Notes under the pieces: model-generated
Told to the model about the DNA's origin: nothing
Seen by the model: the letters and a program-made list of their open reading frames with translations, nothing else
Databases searched by the model: none
Part shown: positions 36,001-48,439 of the stretch, in pieces
Numbering within the stretch: position 1 is the first letter of the stretch
How the letters are laid out: the number at the start of each line of letters is the position of its first letter
Translations under genes and position numbers: made by a program
DNA from: Antitrichia curtipendula
Taxonomy: Eukaryota > Streptophyta > Bryopsida > Hypnales > Leucodontaceae
Length of the DNA: 64,000 nt
Direction: 5' to 3'
NCBI GenBank assembly: GCA_951230915.1
Contig: OX579640.1
Coordinates: forward strand, 12,792,981 to 12,856,980

Positions 36001-37615
36001 TTACAAAAGTTGTTATCGTTTCTGATGCTGGTTCCAGGTTAGGCATTATAATTGAGTTCTTCTCAACTATTCTCAGACATATCTAAATTTTTTGACGAGG
36101 ACTTATCCACTAATTACAGTATTTAGGTTTACGCTCGTCATTAAGCTTGTTGTTAACATTGAGCATAATAAACTTTCTTTTATTACAGTTTGTGTTCAAG
36201 GAACAAACTGTCAAGTTTTTAGCATGCCTAACGGAGATTACGAGTCTATGCAGGACACCCAGAGCTTGGCGCCTTTTATATTCTTAAGGGAATTCTGACC
36301 CTTCTAGATACAAGACCCAGGTATGGCATATAGGATCAAGTTTCAAAGCCTTTTCTAAATGCTTTTTACATTTTATTATTGTGATGAAATATAAAGAGGA
36401 GAAACGTTCTGATTAGAAACAATCGTGTGATCTCTAGATTGGTAACTGGACGAAGAAGGTTGCGGGTCTTGTGTGGAGTTGTATGCATGCTTGCAGCACT
36501 TCGTGAAGGGAAATACCTTCACTACTCTATCAACGAGCAGGTTCACATTCACCAATTACATCAGAATATTTTCCTGTTATCTTCCAATTATGATATCAGT
36601 ATATTTTCAGAAAAGACTGAAGTTTATCATCTTACTTCTACTGCTTCTGACTTTCGTTTTAATGCCATCAATATTTTGACCTTTATTGTCTAAACTCTAT
36701 CACTCCTTTTGCAGGTGGATAAAAATGATGTTCTTTACTTTGAAGACCCTTTGCACGAGGAAGAATTGGCGGAGATCATTGCCATTGTAGTGGACATGTT
36801 GGTTACGTGTCTTGAGCAAGACGACGATAAGGTACAGTTCGTAGTCATCTATTCTTGTAAGCAAAAGTTTGTTTTGTTTTGTCTATTGTAATGCCCTAGA
36901 TCTCCATGACCATTGGACCGCCGGGTGTCTTTAATATTGTTGAGAGCACATTGGCGGTTTCACAAGATTTGAACCTATGGGACGGGAGGCATGGAATTTC
37001 AAAATATTTTTGCATTGAAAATTATAGAAATGGGAAAATTAGCCAAAATTGGCATTTGAGCATAGATTGGGCCCACCGTAATTGTGGCAATGACATCGGC
37101 CGAGTAGTTTTTCTTTATGGTCATGATCATCGAACTTTATTTGTAAACATTTTCTTGGAAATTCAGTTTTATGTCTGTGGATGCATCATGGTGACAAACA
37201 TGCTAATATCTAAGGTGGTGTCTGCATTTTCTTAATGCAGGCGCAAAAGGGATATCAATACCTTGATGCTTGCAATGCGCTTGTCACAGCTTTCGAGGTA
37301 TTTTTGGACCATACCCGTCCGTATTCCTAACAAGTATGAGTTTTTGTAGTATAATCTAAATAAGTTCGAGAAGATAGTAGCGTACGGTTGTGAGGATCCA
37401 TTCCAGGGTTCGGATCCTGAAAATTGTTCGTAGTAGCCAAGGGTTGTGTTTCTATGTTCTTTTCTACTTACTTTGTTCTTGACATGTTACAGGTTGATGG
37501 GGATCTGAAAATTCTTTGCAGTGGCTTTCTCCAGAAAGCGTCAGCTGTTTTGACAGAGACCGATGCATATCTTCAAGTTACTACACGGTTTGTACAAAGG
37601 AGAGGAATCACATGA
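30038..37615 (+). CDS. VPS35L: VPS35L homologue, Retriever complex subunit (22 exons)
   Basis: Exons: 30038-30304, 30751-30781, 31027-31211, 31391-31550, 31763-31859, 32037-32209, 32713-32882, 33075-33284, 33512-33601, 33796-33876, 34040-34183, 34284-34450, 34728-34869, 35099-35182, 35384-35560, 35698-35785, 35960-36037, 36254-36320, 36438-36540, 36715-36831, 37241-37297, 37493-37615. All GT-AG; the frame is continuous for 936 residues, close to the animal protein (about 960). Diagnostic stretches: [35 protein letters not shown] and [20 protein letters not shown] in the N-terminal third, [17 protein letters not shown], then [36 protein letters not shown] and [14 protein letters not shown]. 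These identify VPS35L (C16orf62-like), not retromer VPS35. By family it is the alpha-solenoid scaffold that, with VPS26C and VPS29, recycles membrane proteins from endosomes. The start is the ATG before [12 protein letters not shown] possible extra exon lies at 32447-32530. Confidence 0.92.
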
Positions 37616-38297
37616 TTTAACGGAGCTCTATGAACTTATTCAGCCTTCAGGCTGGTTAAGGATGATTACCCAAGTTTTTGTAAATGATTTATTAGGTTCT
37701 GTATAAAATTCTTTCTCTAATTGGTGATGTGATGTTCATCGTCTGGGATTTCTGGGATTTACTTCAATTTGTCCACACTATTTCTCATGCACAGAATCGT
37801 AATCATTTGAATTACTCCGTGACACAAAATTTGCCACCAAATATGCTTACCTAGACTTTTCACACTTTTCCTTTAGATGAAGTTTGTGTGCAGCTTGGTA
37901 TGAGAGAACAAAGTACGTGATATTATTAGAGAAGGAGATCTTGTACAGGATTGAATGTATTCAATGTATCGCTCACCAGAGCATCGATGCCCCTGCATGG
38001 ATCCTTGGGTGAGCCACTGAGCCAGGCTGAGTCTTAAGTTTAAGGTGGTTTATTGTCTTTGTTGTCTTTATTGTCTTTGGCTCTGCCTCTGCCTGTTCTT
38101 GCCCAATTATAGCAGAACCACCCATAGTGGACCACTTAATTCATAAACAACGAGGAGGATGTTTTCTAGTTGATGAATGACAAAGAATCTCTCCATGCAA
38201 GACAGAAGTGCAACTATTCATCCTGCAAATTTTGTGTGAAAAGGGAAGGTTGTCTTCAATAATTTGTCTTCCAATGAGTGCTTTTTCATTTTTTTAA
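37616..38297. other. VPS35L 3' region, then split family-A repeat
   Basis: Approximately the first 250 bases should hold the 3' untranslated region. From about 38145 a family-A MITE begins (GACAAAGAATCTCTCCATGC, GTGCAACTATTCATCCT) and is interrupted at 38298. Its remainder resumes at 39220 and ends near 39290. Confidence 0.5.
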
Positions 38298-39219
38298 CCC
38301 CTAAAGTCCCAAGGCCATTTTCCCATCAAAAAAACACTCAAAACTGCCATTTCTAGAGCAAAGAGCAAAAAAACAAATTTAATGTTTATTTTGCATATTT
38401 AACCGTAGGATCTTGTATTAGACTAGTGTAAGAATGTGTGCAAGAAATTTCAGAAATTTTGACCATGTAGATTGCAAGATATTTGCATTTAAAGTGAAGG
38501 AATCTAGTTTTTTTGTACCTTACTCAACTACATTTTTTTGGCTTTGAACCTTTTTAACTTAAAATTTTTGCTCTAATGATTTTGAATTTCTAATTTTTTA
38601 TAATGAAGAATTGAGTTGAGAATCTAGAAAAAAAAAATTTAAGAAGAAACACTTAGTTTTCATTCATTAAAAATTTGTTAAGTAGAAGTAGGTTCAAGAT
38701 TGAAGGAAAAATTAAATCATTAATAGCTCTAAGATAGAATTGAAGTATACTAATCTCAACGGTGAGATTGTTCTAGCAAGAAATCTTGACCTTGTGAAAC
38801 TTTTTTTTTTCTTAATTGTTAAAATTGAGTTCAGAAATGAGTCCTACAAGTTATTTTTTCAAAAAGATGCTCTAACTGCCCGAAAAATAAGATTGACCAT
38901 AACTTTTGCATAACAAATCCAAATGGAATGAATAAAAGCTTCCCGTGTAAATAAAAATAAAATCTATATGAAAAAAAAAATTATTTTTAATTTAAAGAGT
39001 TTTTGAGGATTTTTTTTGCCCGCCAAACTAAAATTTGGGATTTTTGTGCCATAACTTTTGCTTCCAGTCACTGATTGAAATAAAATTTACATTTTCGGAA
39101 AGCTAATGTGATTCTCTATCTTCACAAAAAAATTCAGCAAATCACAAAAAATATTGAGACCGTAGGAGCCTGCCCAAAATCCATTTTGTCCTTCGAGGGG
39201 ACAATTGGGACTTTTGGGG
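38298..39219. mobile_element. TTAA-inserting element with CCCC ends (family B), nested in family A
   Basis: 922 bp. The left end CCCCTAAAGTCCCAA and the inverted right end match at 14 of 15 positions. TTAA flanks both sides (38294-38297, 39220-39223). The surrounding family-A repeat reads CATTTTTTTAA before and TTAAGCCAATAATTCAC after; the uninterrupted relative in 29497-29717 has CATTTTTTTAAGCCAACAATTCAC with one TTAA. The duplication is therefore exactly TTAA. No transposase frame is seen, so it is non-autonomous. TTAA duplication plus CCC termini fits the piggyBac superfamily. Confidence 0.85.
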
Positions 39220-40492
39220 TTAAGCCAATAATTCACATGGTACCCAAATAGATGATTTCCATAGTGATTGGCTTGTTGTTTAAGGTTTAAGTGATTCCAT
39301 GTATGTTCTTGGAGCAATAGAAGGCAATGTTGGCAAAAATTTGCTGTATAGGAAGATAGATATCATGGGGACTACAAAAAAAATTTGGTAATTTTATGCC
39401 TTGAATTGAAATTACTACAAATTTTGGAAGCCATGAGTTGGTTTGAATCCATACCCAATGTATAGAGTCTTCCAACTCCAATCATTCAAGAATTGCCTTC
39501 CGCTCATTACTTCCTACTTTCTTGTTCATTACATTGGAACATGTGTCCTAACCTTATTAGTCCCAACCTTGAAAAGGACAAAAAAACATTCCAAACTTTG
39601 GTTGAAAATCTATTCTAGCCTTGGTTGGAAATAACTACACTACACACAGGTTGGATATGGATCTTTAGTTGGGAAAGGGTGGTTCTACCATAGTATCATT
39701 ATGATTTCATGATTTTCAATTACTAATACCACAAAAAAATTGTCTTCAAAAAGGTGCCTTCATCTATGTTAAATTGCATATTTTGATGGTTTTGGAAGTG
39801 ATCATCGTAGTTTAACAATGTTCTGCTGATTAGAATATATAACTTGTTGCATTAACCCCTAAATTTTTATTTTTGTGCGTAAAAAAACATTTTGTTTTTG
39901 AAATAGTTATAGAAATCTCTTTTCCAATGAACTCAAAAAATAAACGTAGGATCTTGAAGTAAAATTGATGGACATGAACCTTAAACATTTTAATCCTTAA
40001 TTCTCTAGGATCTTGAAAATTATCAAGTGTATGTATTTCTTTTTTTGTCTCGTTTTTATTTCGTATTTGACGATAGTTTTTGTTGTTGTGTAAGGTGATT
40101 TCTATACTAATACACAACAAATGTTCCAATTACTTGTTGCTTGTATAAAATATGTGATTGTTAAACATGATGAGAGACCAAACACTATGGACATGTTTTA
40201 GTACAAAAAATGATAACACAAAGTTTTCTATCAACTTTTTCATGTTGGAAAACAACACAAATTTATCCTATTAGTATGGGTCACTATTTTACAAAAGAGA
40301 TTCCATTTATAATATATTTAAATCAATTTTAGAAATATATTGAAATATATACTATATTATACTAATTTTCAAAAATAAATAAAAATTATATAGAGACACT
40401 AAATTTGTACTTACATAGGATAATTAGTATAGTTTAAACTTAAATACATGTTAAGAATCAATTTTGTTTAAAGCACAATCCTAGTATCTTAA
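39220..40492. other. End of split family-A repeat, then AT-rich DNA
   Basis: The family-A remainder runs to about 39290 (GATTTCCATAGTGATTGGC...). Beyond it, TTAACCCCTAAA at about 39853 looks like another element end, but I found no partner. No genes recognised. Confidence 0.4.
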
Positions 40493-41782
40493 TCCCTAAT
40501 GTCCCAAGGCCTTTTTCCATCAAAACCGCTCAAAACTACCATTTCTATTATAAAGAACAAACAAAATTTAATTGTATTTTTTAAATATTCAACTATAGGA
40601 TCTTGCACTAGACTAGTGTAAGAATAATCATGTGGAAGAAATCTCAAAAACTTTGATGTTATAGATTGCAAGATATTTGCATTTGAAGTGAAAAAAAATA
40701 GATTTTTTCTCTTCAAACGATTAGGATATGAGACTTGAAAAGTTCAAATCTTCTTAGATTAAATTTTTGCACTATTAATTTTGAATTTTTATTTTTTATG
40801 TTGAAAAACTGAATAGAGAGTCCAGGAAGAAATAAAAATGAAAAATGAAAAACATTTTGTTTTTATACATTAAAAATTTGTTAAGCAAAAGCAAGTTCAA
40901 GATTGAAGGATAAATTAAATTATTAATAGCTCTAAGATGGAATTGAAACATACTAATTTTAGTGGTTAGATTGCAAAACCATATGAAACTTTTTTTCTTA
41001 AAAAATTGTGAAAAATTGAGTTCATAAATGAATCCTACTAGTAATTTTTGAAAACAATGCTTTGACTGCGTAAAAAACAAGATTTTCCACGACTTTCACA
41101 AACTTTTAGATTAAAATATCCAAACCATGGAATGAATCAAAACTTCTGATGTAGATAAAAATAAAATCTATAACCAAAAAAAAATTTAAATTTAAATTTC
41201 AAGTTCTTGTGGAATTTTTTTAATCTCTAGATTAAAATTTGGGCTTATAAGGCCATAAATTTTCTCCCATGCACCAATTGAAATAAAAACTATAATCCCA
41301 AAAGCCTATGTGTTTTTTTATCTTCACAAAAAGTTTCACAAATCATAAGGTAGTGACATCCATAAGCGTGATTGAACCTATACTTTCAAATATAGAATTC
41401 CTTTAAAGTGTCCTCCAAAGTACTTTGAAACTGTCTTCATGCTTAATCGTGGTTGATGGACTCTGATTTTAGTAGATTTTGGTGCTAGAATCAAGGCAAA
41501 TTTCCTATATTTATCGTGTTTTAGAGTGCCCTAGGGAGTTCTACTTTGAAAATTTATAGAAATTAAATACCTTACTCCAAAATTCTATCATTTTTTTCTA
41601 AATTCATTATTTTTAGTTGCTAATATTGGAAAAATATTTTTTCTAGAAAGATTTGCCTCCAACTATGCTAAATTGCTTAAATAGACGATTATGGGTGCTC
41701 CTACCTTAATGAATATTGAGACTGTAGAAGTCTACTCAAAATCTATTTTGTCTCGTAAGAGGACACTGGAACTTTAGGGGGG
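40493..41782. mobile_element. Second family-B copy, about 1.3 kb
   Basis: Starts TCCCTAATGTCCCAAGG after TTAA (40489-40492) and ends near GGAACTTTAGGGG. Long parts align with 38298-39219, for example AAACTACCATTTCTA, TAGACTAGTGTAAGAAT and ATTGCAAGATATTTGCATTT near the left, and AAATCTATTTTGTC near the right. It is longer than the other copy, so it carries extra internal sequence. The right flank (TAAA) is a poor TTAA match. Confidence 0.65.
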
Positions 41783-42554
41783 TAAAATCTATTCATTGGA
41801 TAGGATTAAAGTGAAAGAATTGTATTTCCTTCCTATCCCCATTATGTTTCCCCCCTAGATATGTGCATAAACAATTTTTAGGAGATTTTTTTGCAAATCC
41901 AAAATTCAAATGCATTGACCGATGGAATTCTTTATATAAATTCATTTTTAGGTAGCTTGCAAGCTAGGGCGGTTGAAAAGTTTGGTTATAAATACTAAAT
42001 GATGTTTTTCTTTGTGTATCTTATAACAAGCACATATGTAAATAAATAAATAAAAATCCATCATTTTTAACTTCCTACATGGCAAGGAGATTTATTACAT
42101 CACTACACTAAAAAGCAAATGCGCTCATTTCATTGCCACACACTATTTTCTTGACATTTTATACAAATTTATATATTCTACAGGAGCATCTTCAGTCCAA
42201 GAACATAATCTAGGATTGTATCGGAACTGGAGCATAGCAAGTTGCAAACTTAGTCATGTCCTGATATTGTATTCTTGCCTATGCACCCCAATCCACAATT
42301 TCTACAAAGAATTTTATTTTGAGTTTGAGGCTCATTTTCAAAGAATCACACGTTGTTTTGGCATGGTTTGAAGTTTATCTTATCCTTACGTGTGCTTGTG
42401 GTTGACATATGTAGAATAGTCGTCAAGAATCCTATCTTTCGATGTATTATTCCAAACTCGTCATAGAACACCAACTTTCCTTGCATGGGAGGTCTAATAA
42501 GAAGGCTAAAAAATTCTTGGAGTCTATCCAAGGAGTATTGAAGTATGCTTTTAA

Positions 42555-43190
42555 CCCCTAAATGCTCAAGGCACCCAAATTTGGTGTTTGCAAAACTTTG
42601 AAGTTAAATAAAACCTAACCAAGTTGCTATTTTTAGTAGTTTATATTTTTGGAAGTTCTTCTTGAAGTCTAGTTTTAGCATTAAAAATTCGATTTTGAAA
42701 ATAAATGATAGTGATTTTTCTACTCAAGATTTTGTGCAAGGATACCCATTGCAATCTTGACTTCCTGTAGTGTTGAGAGCTTTTGGAAATGAGCCTCAAA
42801 TACACTAGATCTTGGAGAAAAAATCACATTCAAAATTCATTTAAAAAAGTTATAGAGTAGATTTTAAGAAGCCATAAACTGATTGGGGTTATACATGTTA
42901 GGCCCTTTAACATCATATTTTTTTGGTCATCAACTTTTTAGATTTGACTTGTGAAAAGAGGATTGAAAGATTTGTGCAGTTTTAACACCCTCATGGTCAA
43001 ACAAGATAATCTTTCACTCCATAAGTGATATTGCTGTGTTTTCTTTTCCTACGAGATCTCTAACATGTCTAGTTTGAATTTGTATGGTTACAATTCAAAA
43101 AAAATTGACACAACTTATCAAAATGTTGGCATTTTGTTCAATTTAGAGCAAATTCTAAGCAACTCAAAACAAGCCTTGGACATTTAGGGG
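42555..43190. mobile_element. TTAA-flanked element, family C (best-preserved copy)
   Basis: 636 bp with ends CCCCTAAATGCTCAAGG and, inverted, CCTTGGACATTTAGGGG. TTAA sits on both sides (42551-42554 and 43191-43194). Related copies are at 26091-26720 and 50188-50829. There is no coding capacity. Confidence 0.8.
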
Positions 43191-43607
43191 TTAAACACCA
43201 TAATGTTCCCCAACCATGTTACATTGTTGCCATGACTAAGTAACAATCCGATTGGGGCTGCCCTAAAAAATGTAACCTACTAAACCTATCTAGTGCATTT
43301 TCACACAATGTTCAAATAAAACTGGTGGCTCATTCAAAGTTAGCTAGTGAAATTGGAAAAAAATTTGGTTGCAATTGAAAAATATTAGAAATGAAAACTA
43401 GTACAGATATCTATAAAATTTCTATTTAGAAAAATTAACTGAGCTTGATACTTGAAAAACTAATTCAATATAGGAATTAAAGAAAAAATAGCTAATAAAA
43501 CTTTAAAAAATATCCCCAACATTGTTTCCATGGCCCCAAAGTCAAAAGGATGAGGTCCCCCTCTCTTACATCAATTGTGAATAAGAATTTGGGAAGGGCA
43601 AGGAGTA

Positions 43608-44023
43608 CTAAAGTAGGAGGCTCTGAAATGGAACGGGCATTAAGAACAGACCCTATAAATTGCTGTAAAATGGACATAAGTTGGTTCTAAAATTGATATA
43701 TACAATCATTGAATGAAACAAGAAAAATAGCATTATCAATTGCAAGAGCCAATCATTCGCTTTGCTTTCCCCATCTTTTTGTAGAATTGCAAGTGAACCG
43801 TATATAGAAGACCTAGGGTCATAAATAGGGACCAATGACCCAACTCGTTTGAAAATTCATAAGTAATTAAAAAATGCTTGAAAAAATATGAAACCACTTG
43901 GGTTAGATTCCTCATCTATTTCTCTTTGTCTGAAAAAGGAGCTAAAATTATTCCCGTCCAATGAAATACACGAAAAAGGCAGACCAGCCCTTAGATGTGC
44001 CATTTCTGAGCCTCCTACCTTAG
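43608..44023. mobile_element. TIR element related to 14461-14889
   Basis: The ends CTAAAGTAGGAGGCTCTGAA and, inverted, TTCTGAGCCTCCTACCTTAG match over about 24 bp with few differences. The interior shares CATAAGTAATT, AAAAATGCTTG and AAACCACTTG blocks with the 14461-14889 element. The ends differ from that copy, so the two may share an inner block moved by different termini. Confidence 0.55.
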
Positions 44024-44566
44024 TCAATTGCCATTCTTCTAAGTGGTGAGAAACCTGGACAATACGTAGCTTCACCAACCACCGTCCGCCACGTCCGCAC
44101 CCCCATAACTCCAAGCCTCCAGGCGTAGTTCCCAAGACCGACTTGACCAACCTCTCCGAAATTCATGTCAAACCAACAACTCACTTTTATACTATTTTCT
44201 AACGCAGAACTTACTAGTTACTACTGAACTTACTACCTCACGCTTATTATTACAAGCAGCCAGAACAGATGTCCCTGCCAGTTGACAAGAGCATCCGTCC
44301 CATACAAATCCGTATTTCAGTTTCTCCGCGACTCCGCCACTAAGCTTAGCTTTGACTACAGTAAAGTTTGCGCAGATCAGCAGAGCACCGAAGCTCCACT
44401 AACTTACCCCACATTCTATTCCCACAATGTACTTGTCCACAACTACAATCCCAACAGCCTCACCACTTTGGTTTTCTTATTAGGTTTTGGTTAAAGCACT
44501 TGAAGCTGAATTCAATTCCCAGAAAGATTTAGGGTTGCGAGTTGCGTGCTTTGTGAACCTGGGAGG

Positions 44567-47258
44567 ATGGAGCAGCTGGGGAGCAAGGGACGATGGCAAC
44601 AGGGGATTCTAGTGCTAGCCGTGTGGTTGGTTTTACAAGGAGCGAAGACCGCGGAGGGGATTCGATTCGTGATCGACAAGAAGGAATGCTGGCAGCACGA
44701 AGTGCCTTACGACGGGGATCAAGTGCGCGTCTCGTACGTCGTCATCAAGTCTGAGAGTTCGTGGAGCTTCGACCACACCGCCGTTGGATTGGACCTCATT
44801 GTGCGTCTCAAAACGTTTTTTTTATGCGGAATGTGCATGCTTATGGCTTTCCTGTTTTCCCTGGGAATGCGTCTCTTTGAAATGTTATGGAGTGTTTGAA
44901 ACTTTTTAGTAGCTAGATGGATGGACGCTGAAAATTTTAAAAATGTGGCGAAAAGCAGGTGTTACTGACTTTGTTAGCAAGCTTAGATTTGGTAGATAGA
45001 AGGAATAAACTGAAATGCTGGCAAAAGTATTTGTTACCTACTTCGTAAGGATGTTTGGTTTTGGTAGCTAGAAGAGTATACTCCGACATTAAAACTGTAG
45101 CTAGAAGAATGTACGCTGAAATTAATATTGCAGCAAACATCCGTTGTTCCTGGCTGAGTGAGCTGGTTTATATTTGGTAGCTAGAAGAAATGCAGTGAAT
45201 GTGTGGCAAAAGTATCTGTTGCACGTTTGGTTTTGATAGCTAGAGGAATGCACGCTGAAATTGAAATTGTGGTGAAAGCAGGTGTTACTTACTTAGTAAG
45301 CAGGTTTGGTTTTGGTAGCTAGAAGAAATGCACTGAAGTCATGGCCAAAAAAGCATCTGTTACCTAGAAAGTAAGTATGTTTGGTTTTGGTAGCTAGAAG
45401 AAATGTAGGCTGAAATTGAAGCTGTAGCAAACATCAGGTGTTACGTACTTAGTTAGAATGGGGTGGGGGTAGCTAGAAGGAATGCACTGAAATTGTGGCT
45501 AAAGCTGGTGGCAAAACATGCTTACCTGCTTGGCAAGCATGTTTGGTTTGGGTAGATTGAAGAATGTACGCTGAAATAAGAATTGTTGCAAAAAGCAGGG
45601 GTTACTTGCTTAGTAATAAGCAGGTTTGTTTTTCTACCTAGAAGAAAGACACTGAAGTTGTGACAAAAGCTTGTGTCACCTACTTAGTACTCCGGAGTGC
45701 TTACTAAGCGTGTTCGGTTTTGGTAGCTAGAAGAATGTACACTGAAATTGTGGTGTTTCAAACTTTATGGTTGCTAGAGGAGCTCCTGAGTAGTTGGGCA
45801 TGAATTCTAGTAGGTACTGTGAAAGTAGAGCCTATTTATGAGAAAAAATATAGATATCCACATTTAGAGATGTTGTTTTCTTAACCACGTTGGATTTTCT
45901 CGTTGCTGGACATAACCTAAATGGTTAGATCCTGTTCAATCATGGGTCTAAAGAAGGAGGACAAGATTATATGTGGGAGACATGTTTCTCATATCCGATG
46001 CTTGGTTGCCTCTCTGCAGAAATGGGCTCCATGGAGGTTTAGAGTTTTGATTGACCAGGGTTTTTGAATGCAGGTGGAGGGGCCTGCAGGCCACCAGGTG
46101 CACATTTCGAAAGCCAAAGTGGAGGACAAATTTGACTTCGTAGCGGCACGCAAAGGGCTGTACAACTTCTGCTTCTTCAATCGGAATCAAATCCATGAGA
46201 CTGTTGATTTTGATGTGCATGTTGGCTACCACATTGTTAGCGCTGACGAGGAACACATCAAAGATGGTGAGTAGTCTTGTTTAGGTCGTCCCTTCCTTAC
46301 TCACATTAGTAAACCATTCAGGTAGACACAATAATTGGAGGATTAGATAGCAAGCTCTGTAGCATTCTCCATGCAAACTTCTTCATTTCCAATGCTTGCG
46401 AAATGCTTGTTGGAGTTGGGATTTCATCCAGTTCAGTGTTGAAAGTGCTAACTGGAGGATTCTAAGGAGGCCATGTCTCCCATTCATTGATGCAAGAATG
46501 GGATGGAAGTGCAAATCCACGCAATTGTTTGAAATTTTGATTTCCTGAGTTGGTATGTCACTGAAATAGGATGGTTGAATTGCAGAGCATATTGAGCCGT
46601 TGATGATGCAAATCGAGAGGCTAGAGGAATCCATGTACTCCATCCAGTTTGAGCAACACTGGCTCCTTGCACAGACTGACCGTCAAGAGCTTGGTATGCA
46701 TTCAACCTGCATTCATTAATTTGGAAACTGCACTCTTCATTCTAATAAGTATGGGTTACACTAGTTTGAACTAATAAAAATTTGGTCGAATCATTTAGTA
46801 TTCCCATATTTGGGAAACCGAATACAATTACTCCAATGCTTCTAAATTTTAGTGACACTTGCTCCTCTAAAGTAGACGACACTATGTGCACCTCTTGTAA
46901 GCATTTCAACATATGTAAGTGTAAATGTTGGGGGATGTTTTGAGCTGTGGAGAGATCTTGAGGTACATAGATAATCTGTTGAGATCAAATCTTTGTGATT
47001 ATGTATTCTAATTTCTTTTGCAATCATTCGAAGTGGGAGGTTGTAGATCACGACTGAACAAGAAACAAGTTATTTTTATGACGGACGTTTTCTACTTTGT
47101 TGGGTGTGGGATTTGGTGATGCAGTTAATAAATCAATGAGCAGGCGATTTATGTACAAGGCGGTGCTGGAGGCCTGTGCTCTAGTGGGATGCAGTGTGCT
47201 CCAGGTTGTGTTGCTGCGGCGGCTTTTTGAAAGGAAGCTAAACATGTCACGAGTTTAG
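44567..47258 (+). CDS. p24 family cargo receptor, beta subfamily (TMED-like)
   Basis: Four exons: 44567-44800, 46074-46266, 46586-46693, 47125-47258; 222 residues. The ATG follows a GTG-started extension and opens a signal peptide (about 1-30, ending KTAEG). The GOLD domain follows: GIRFVIDKKEC with Cys41, VSYVVIKSESSWSF, VEGPAGHQVH, and Cys111 in LYNFCFFN, the usual disulfide pair. HETVDFDVHVG precedes a coiled-coil stretch (MQIERLEESMYSIQFEQHWL). A C-terminal transmembrane helix lies at about 191-209, with a short cytosolic tail, RRLFERKLNMSRV. This order is standard for p24 proteins, and the tail matches plant p24-beta. p24 proteins cycle between ER and Golgi in COPI/COPII vesicles and help select cargo. 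Intron 1 (1273 bp) is much longer than the others because of a tandem repeat. Confidence 0.93.
44908..45755. repeat. Minisatellite in intron 1 of the p24 gene
   Basis: About ten to eleven head-to-tail units of 70-85 bp, each built around TTTGGTTTTGGTAGCTAGAAG, then GAATGYACGCTGAAAT or GAAATGCACTGAA, then a GCAAAAG and GTTACTTACTTAGTAAG segment. Two unit types roughly alternate (GTACGCTGAAATTGAAATTG and GCACTGAAGT-GTGG), suggesting a dimeric higher-order unit of about 155 bp. It does not disturb the splice sites. Confidence 0.85.
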
Positions 47259-47870
47259 CAGGACGATTCTCTTTTAGACAATTGTGTTGACCTTCTGGTA
47301 GAGCTTGTTTTGATGTCGATGCTTATTTGTACAGTTTTTTACTTGCTATGCAAATGCTAGAGAAAAAAATTTCAATGAGATGGGATATGGAAGTGAGTTT
47401 GTTAACTCATGTAACTGGCCTTGAATTGTTTTTTTCTTTGAAATGGACAAAGTTGAGCAGCTTATCATTGCAGGAGGACTTTTGTGTCCTGCCAGATAAT
47501 CATCCCCCATCCTGCTCCATTCATGGTTTGACTTTTCTCAGGGCTATCAATCTGCTTATCTGCTGCTCAAATATTTTTACTTTTTTACTTTTCTTTTTAT
47601 GTACTTAATGTACTTAATGTCACTTTACTTATATTGGCAGAAATTCATGACAATTGCACGTTTCCAGTCGCCCCGTCTGGCATTGTAGTCCTGGTTTGCG
47701 TAAGGTAGTAGGTCCATAAAGTGCCCATTTAAGGTAACTACACCTAAAATTGCACAAATAAACAATTTAGCATGATTTTCATTATTATGTTGAATTTTCT
47801 TTTTGTGGGGTCTTGTTGTTAGTCAAAAGCGATTCTAGATTCTCTTAGAATGCATTTTTTGGAGATAGTA
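47259..47870. other. p24 3' region and intergenic
   Basis: Probably contains the 3' untranslated region of the p24 gene in the first few hundred bases. No other gene recognised. Confidence 0.35.
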
Positions 47871-48289
47871 GCGGTAGTCACACCTTCTTCCCTAGGCAGG
47901 TGGAGAATGGAGAATGACAAATTCATGAGGGTTTGGAGGAGCCAATGAAGCCGTGGTGGGTGAAGAAGGTGTGACACCCCCACAAACCCACCACCCCCAC
48001 ACACACCCAAAGTTGTTTGGAGAACGAGAGTGGAGAATCGGAGACCAACATTTGATGTGGAGTGTAGAATGAATATGAAGGCGGTGTACAACGCAAGATG
48101 GAGAATATACTTAAATGAACAAGTCTTCACCACTTCCATTATTCACCTCTGGAGGTGAAAACTAGGAGTGCGGAAGATATAACTAGTTAAGAATATTCTA
48201 TCGCGGAGGGCCAACATGAAGCCAACCCTAAGCCGCCACATCTCCATTCTCCATTCTCTAAGTGCGGAGTGAAGAAGGTGTGACTACCC
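47871..48289. mobile_element. TIR element, about 0.42 kb
   Basis: GGTAGTCACACCTTCTTC at the left is matched by GAAGAAGGTGTGACTACC at the right. The same motif also occurs internally near 47958-47975 (GTGAAGAAGGTGTGAC). Sub-terminal GGAGAATGGAGAATG and CTCCATTCTCCATTCTC also pair. No coding capacity. Confidence 0.6.
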
Positions 48290-48439
48290 CTAGTATGAAT
48301 GAACTATGAATTTTCAAAGTGTTGAAAATTGGTGTTTTTAAAATTGACCATGGACTTTTACGAATAGTGGGAGTACATTTTAGGCAAGAATTTGTAGCGA
48401 TCAGTTTTAAAAAACAACCGAATTAGGTGTAGTTACATT

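Noticed and set aside
30038..37615. Retromer VPS35
   Set aside because: The diagnostic segments match VPS35L (Retriever), and retromer VPS35 signature regions are not present.
42555..42565. Interstitial telomere repeat (CCCTAAA)
   Set aside because: CCCCTAAA occurs once per element end and is not in tandem. It is part of the terminal inverted repeat.
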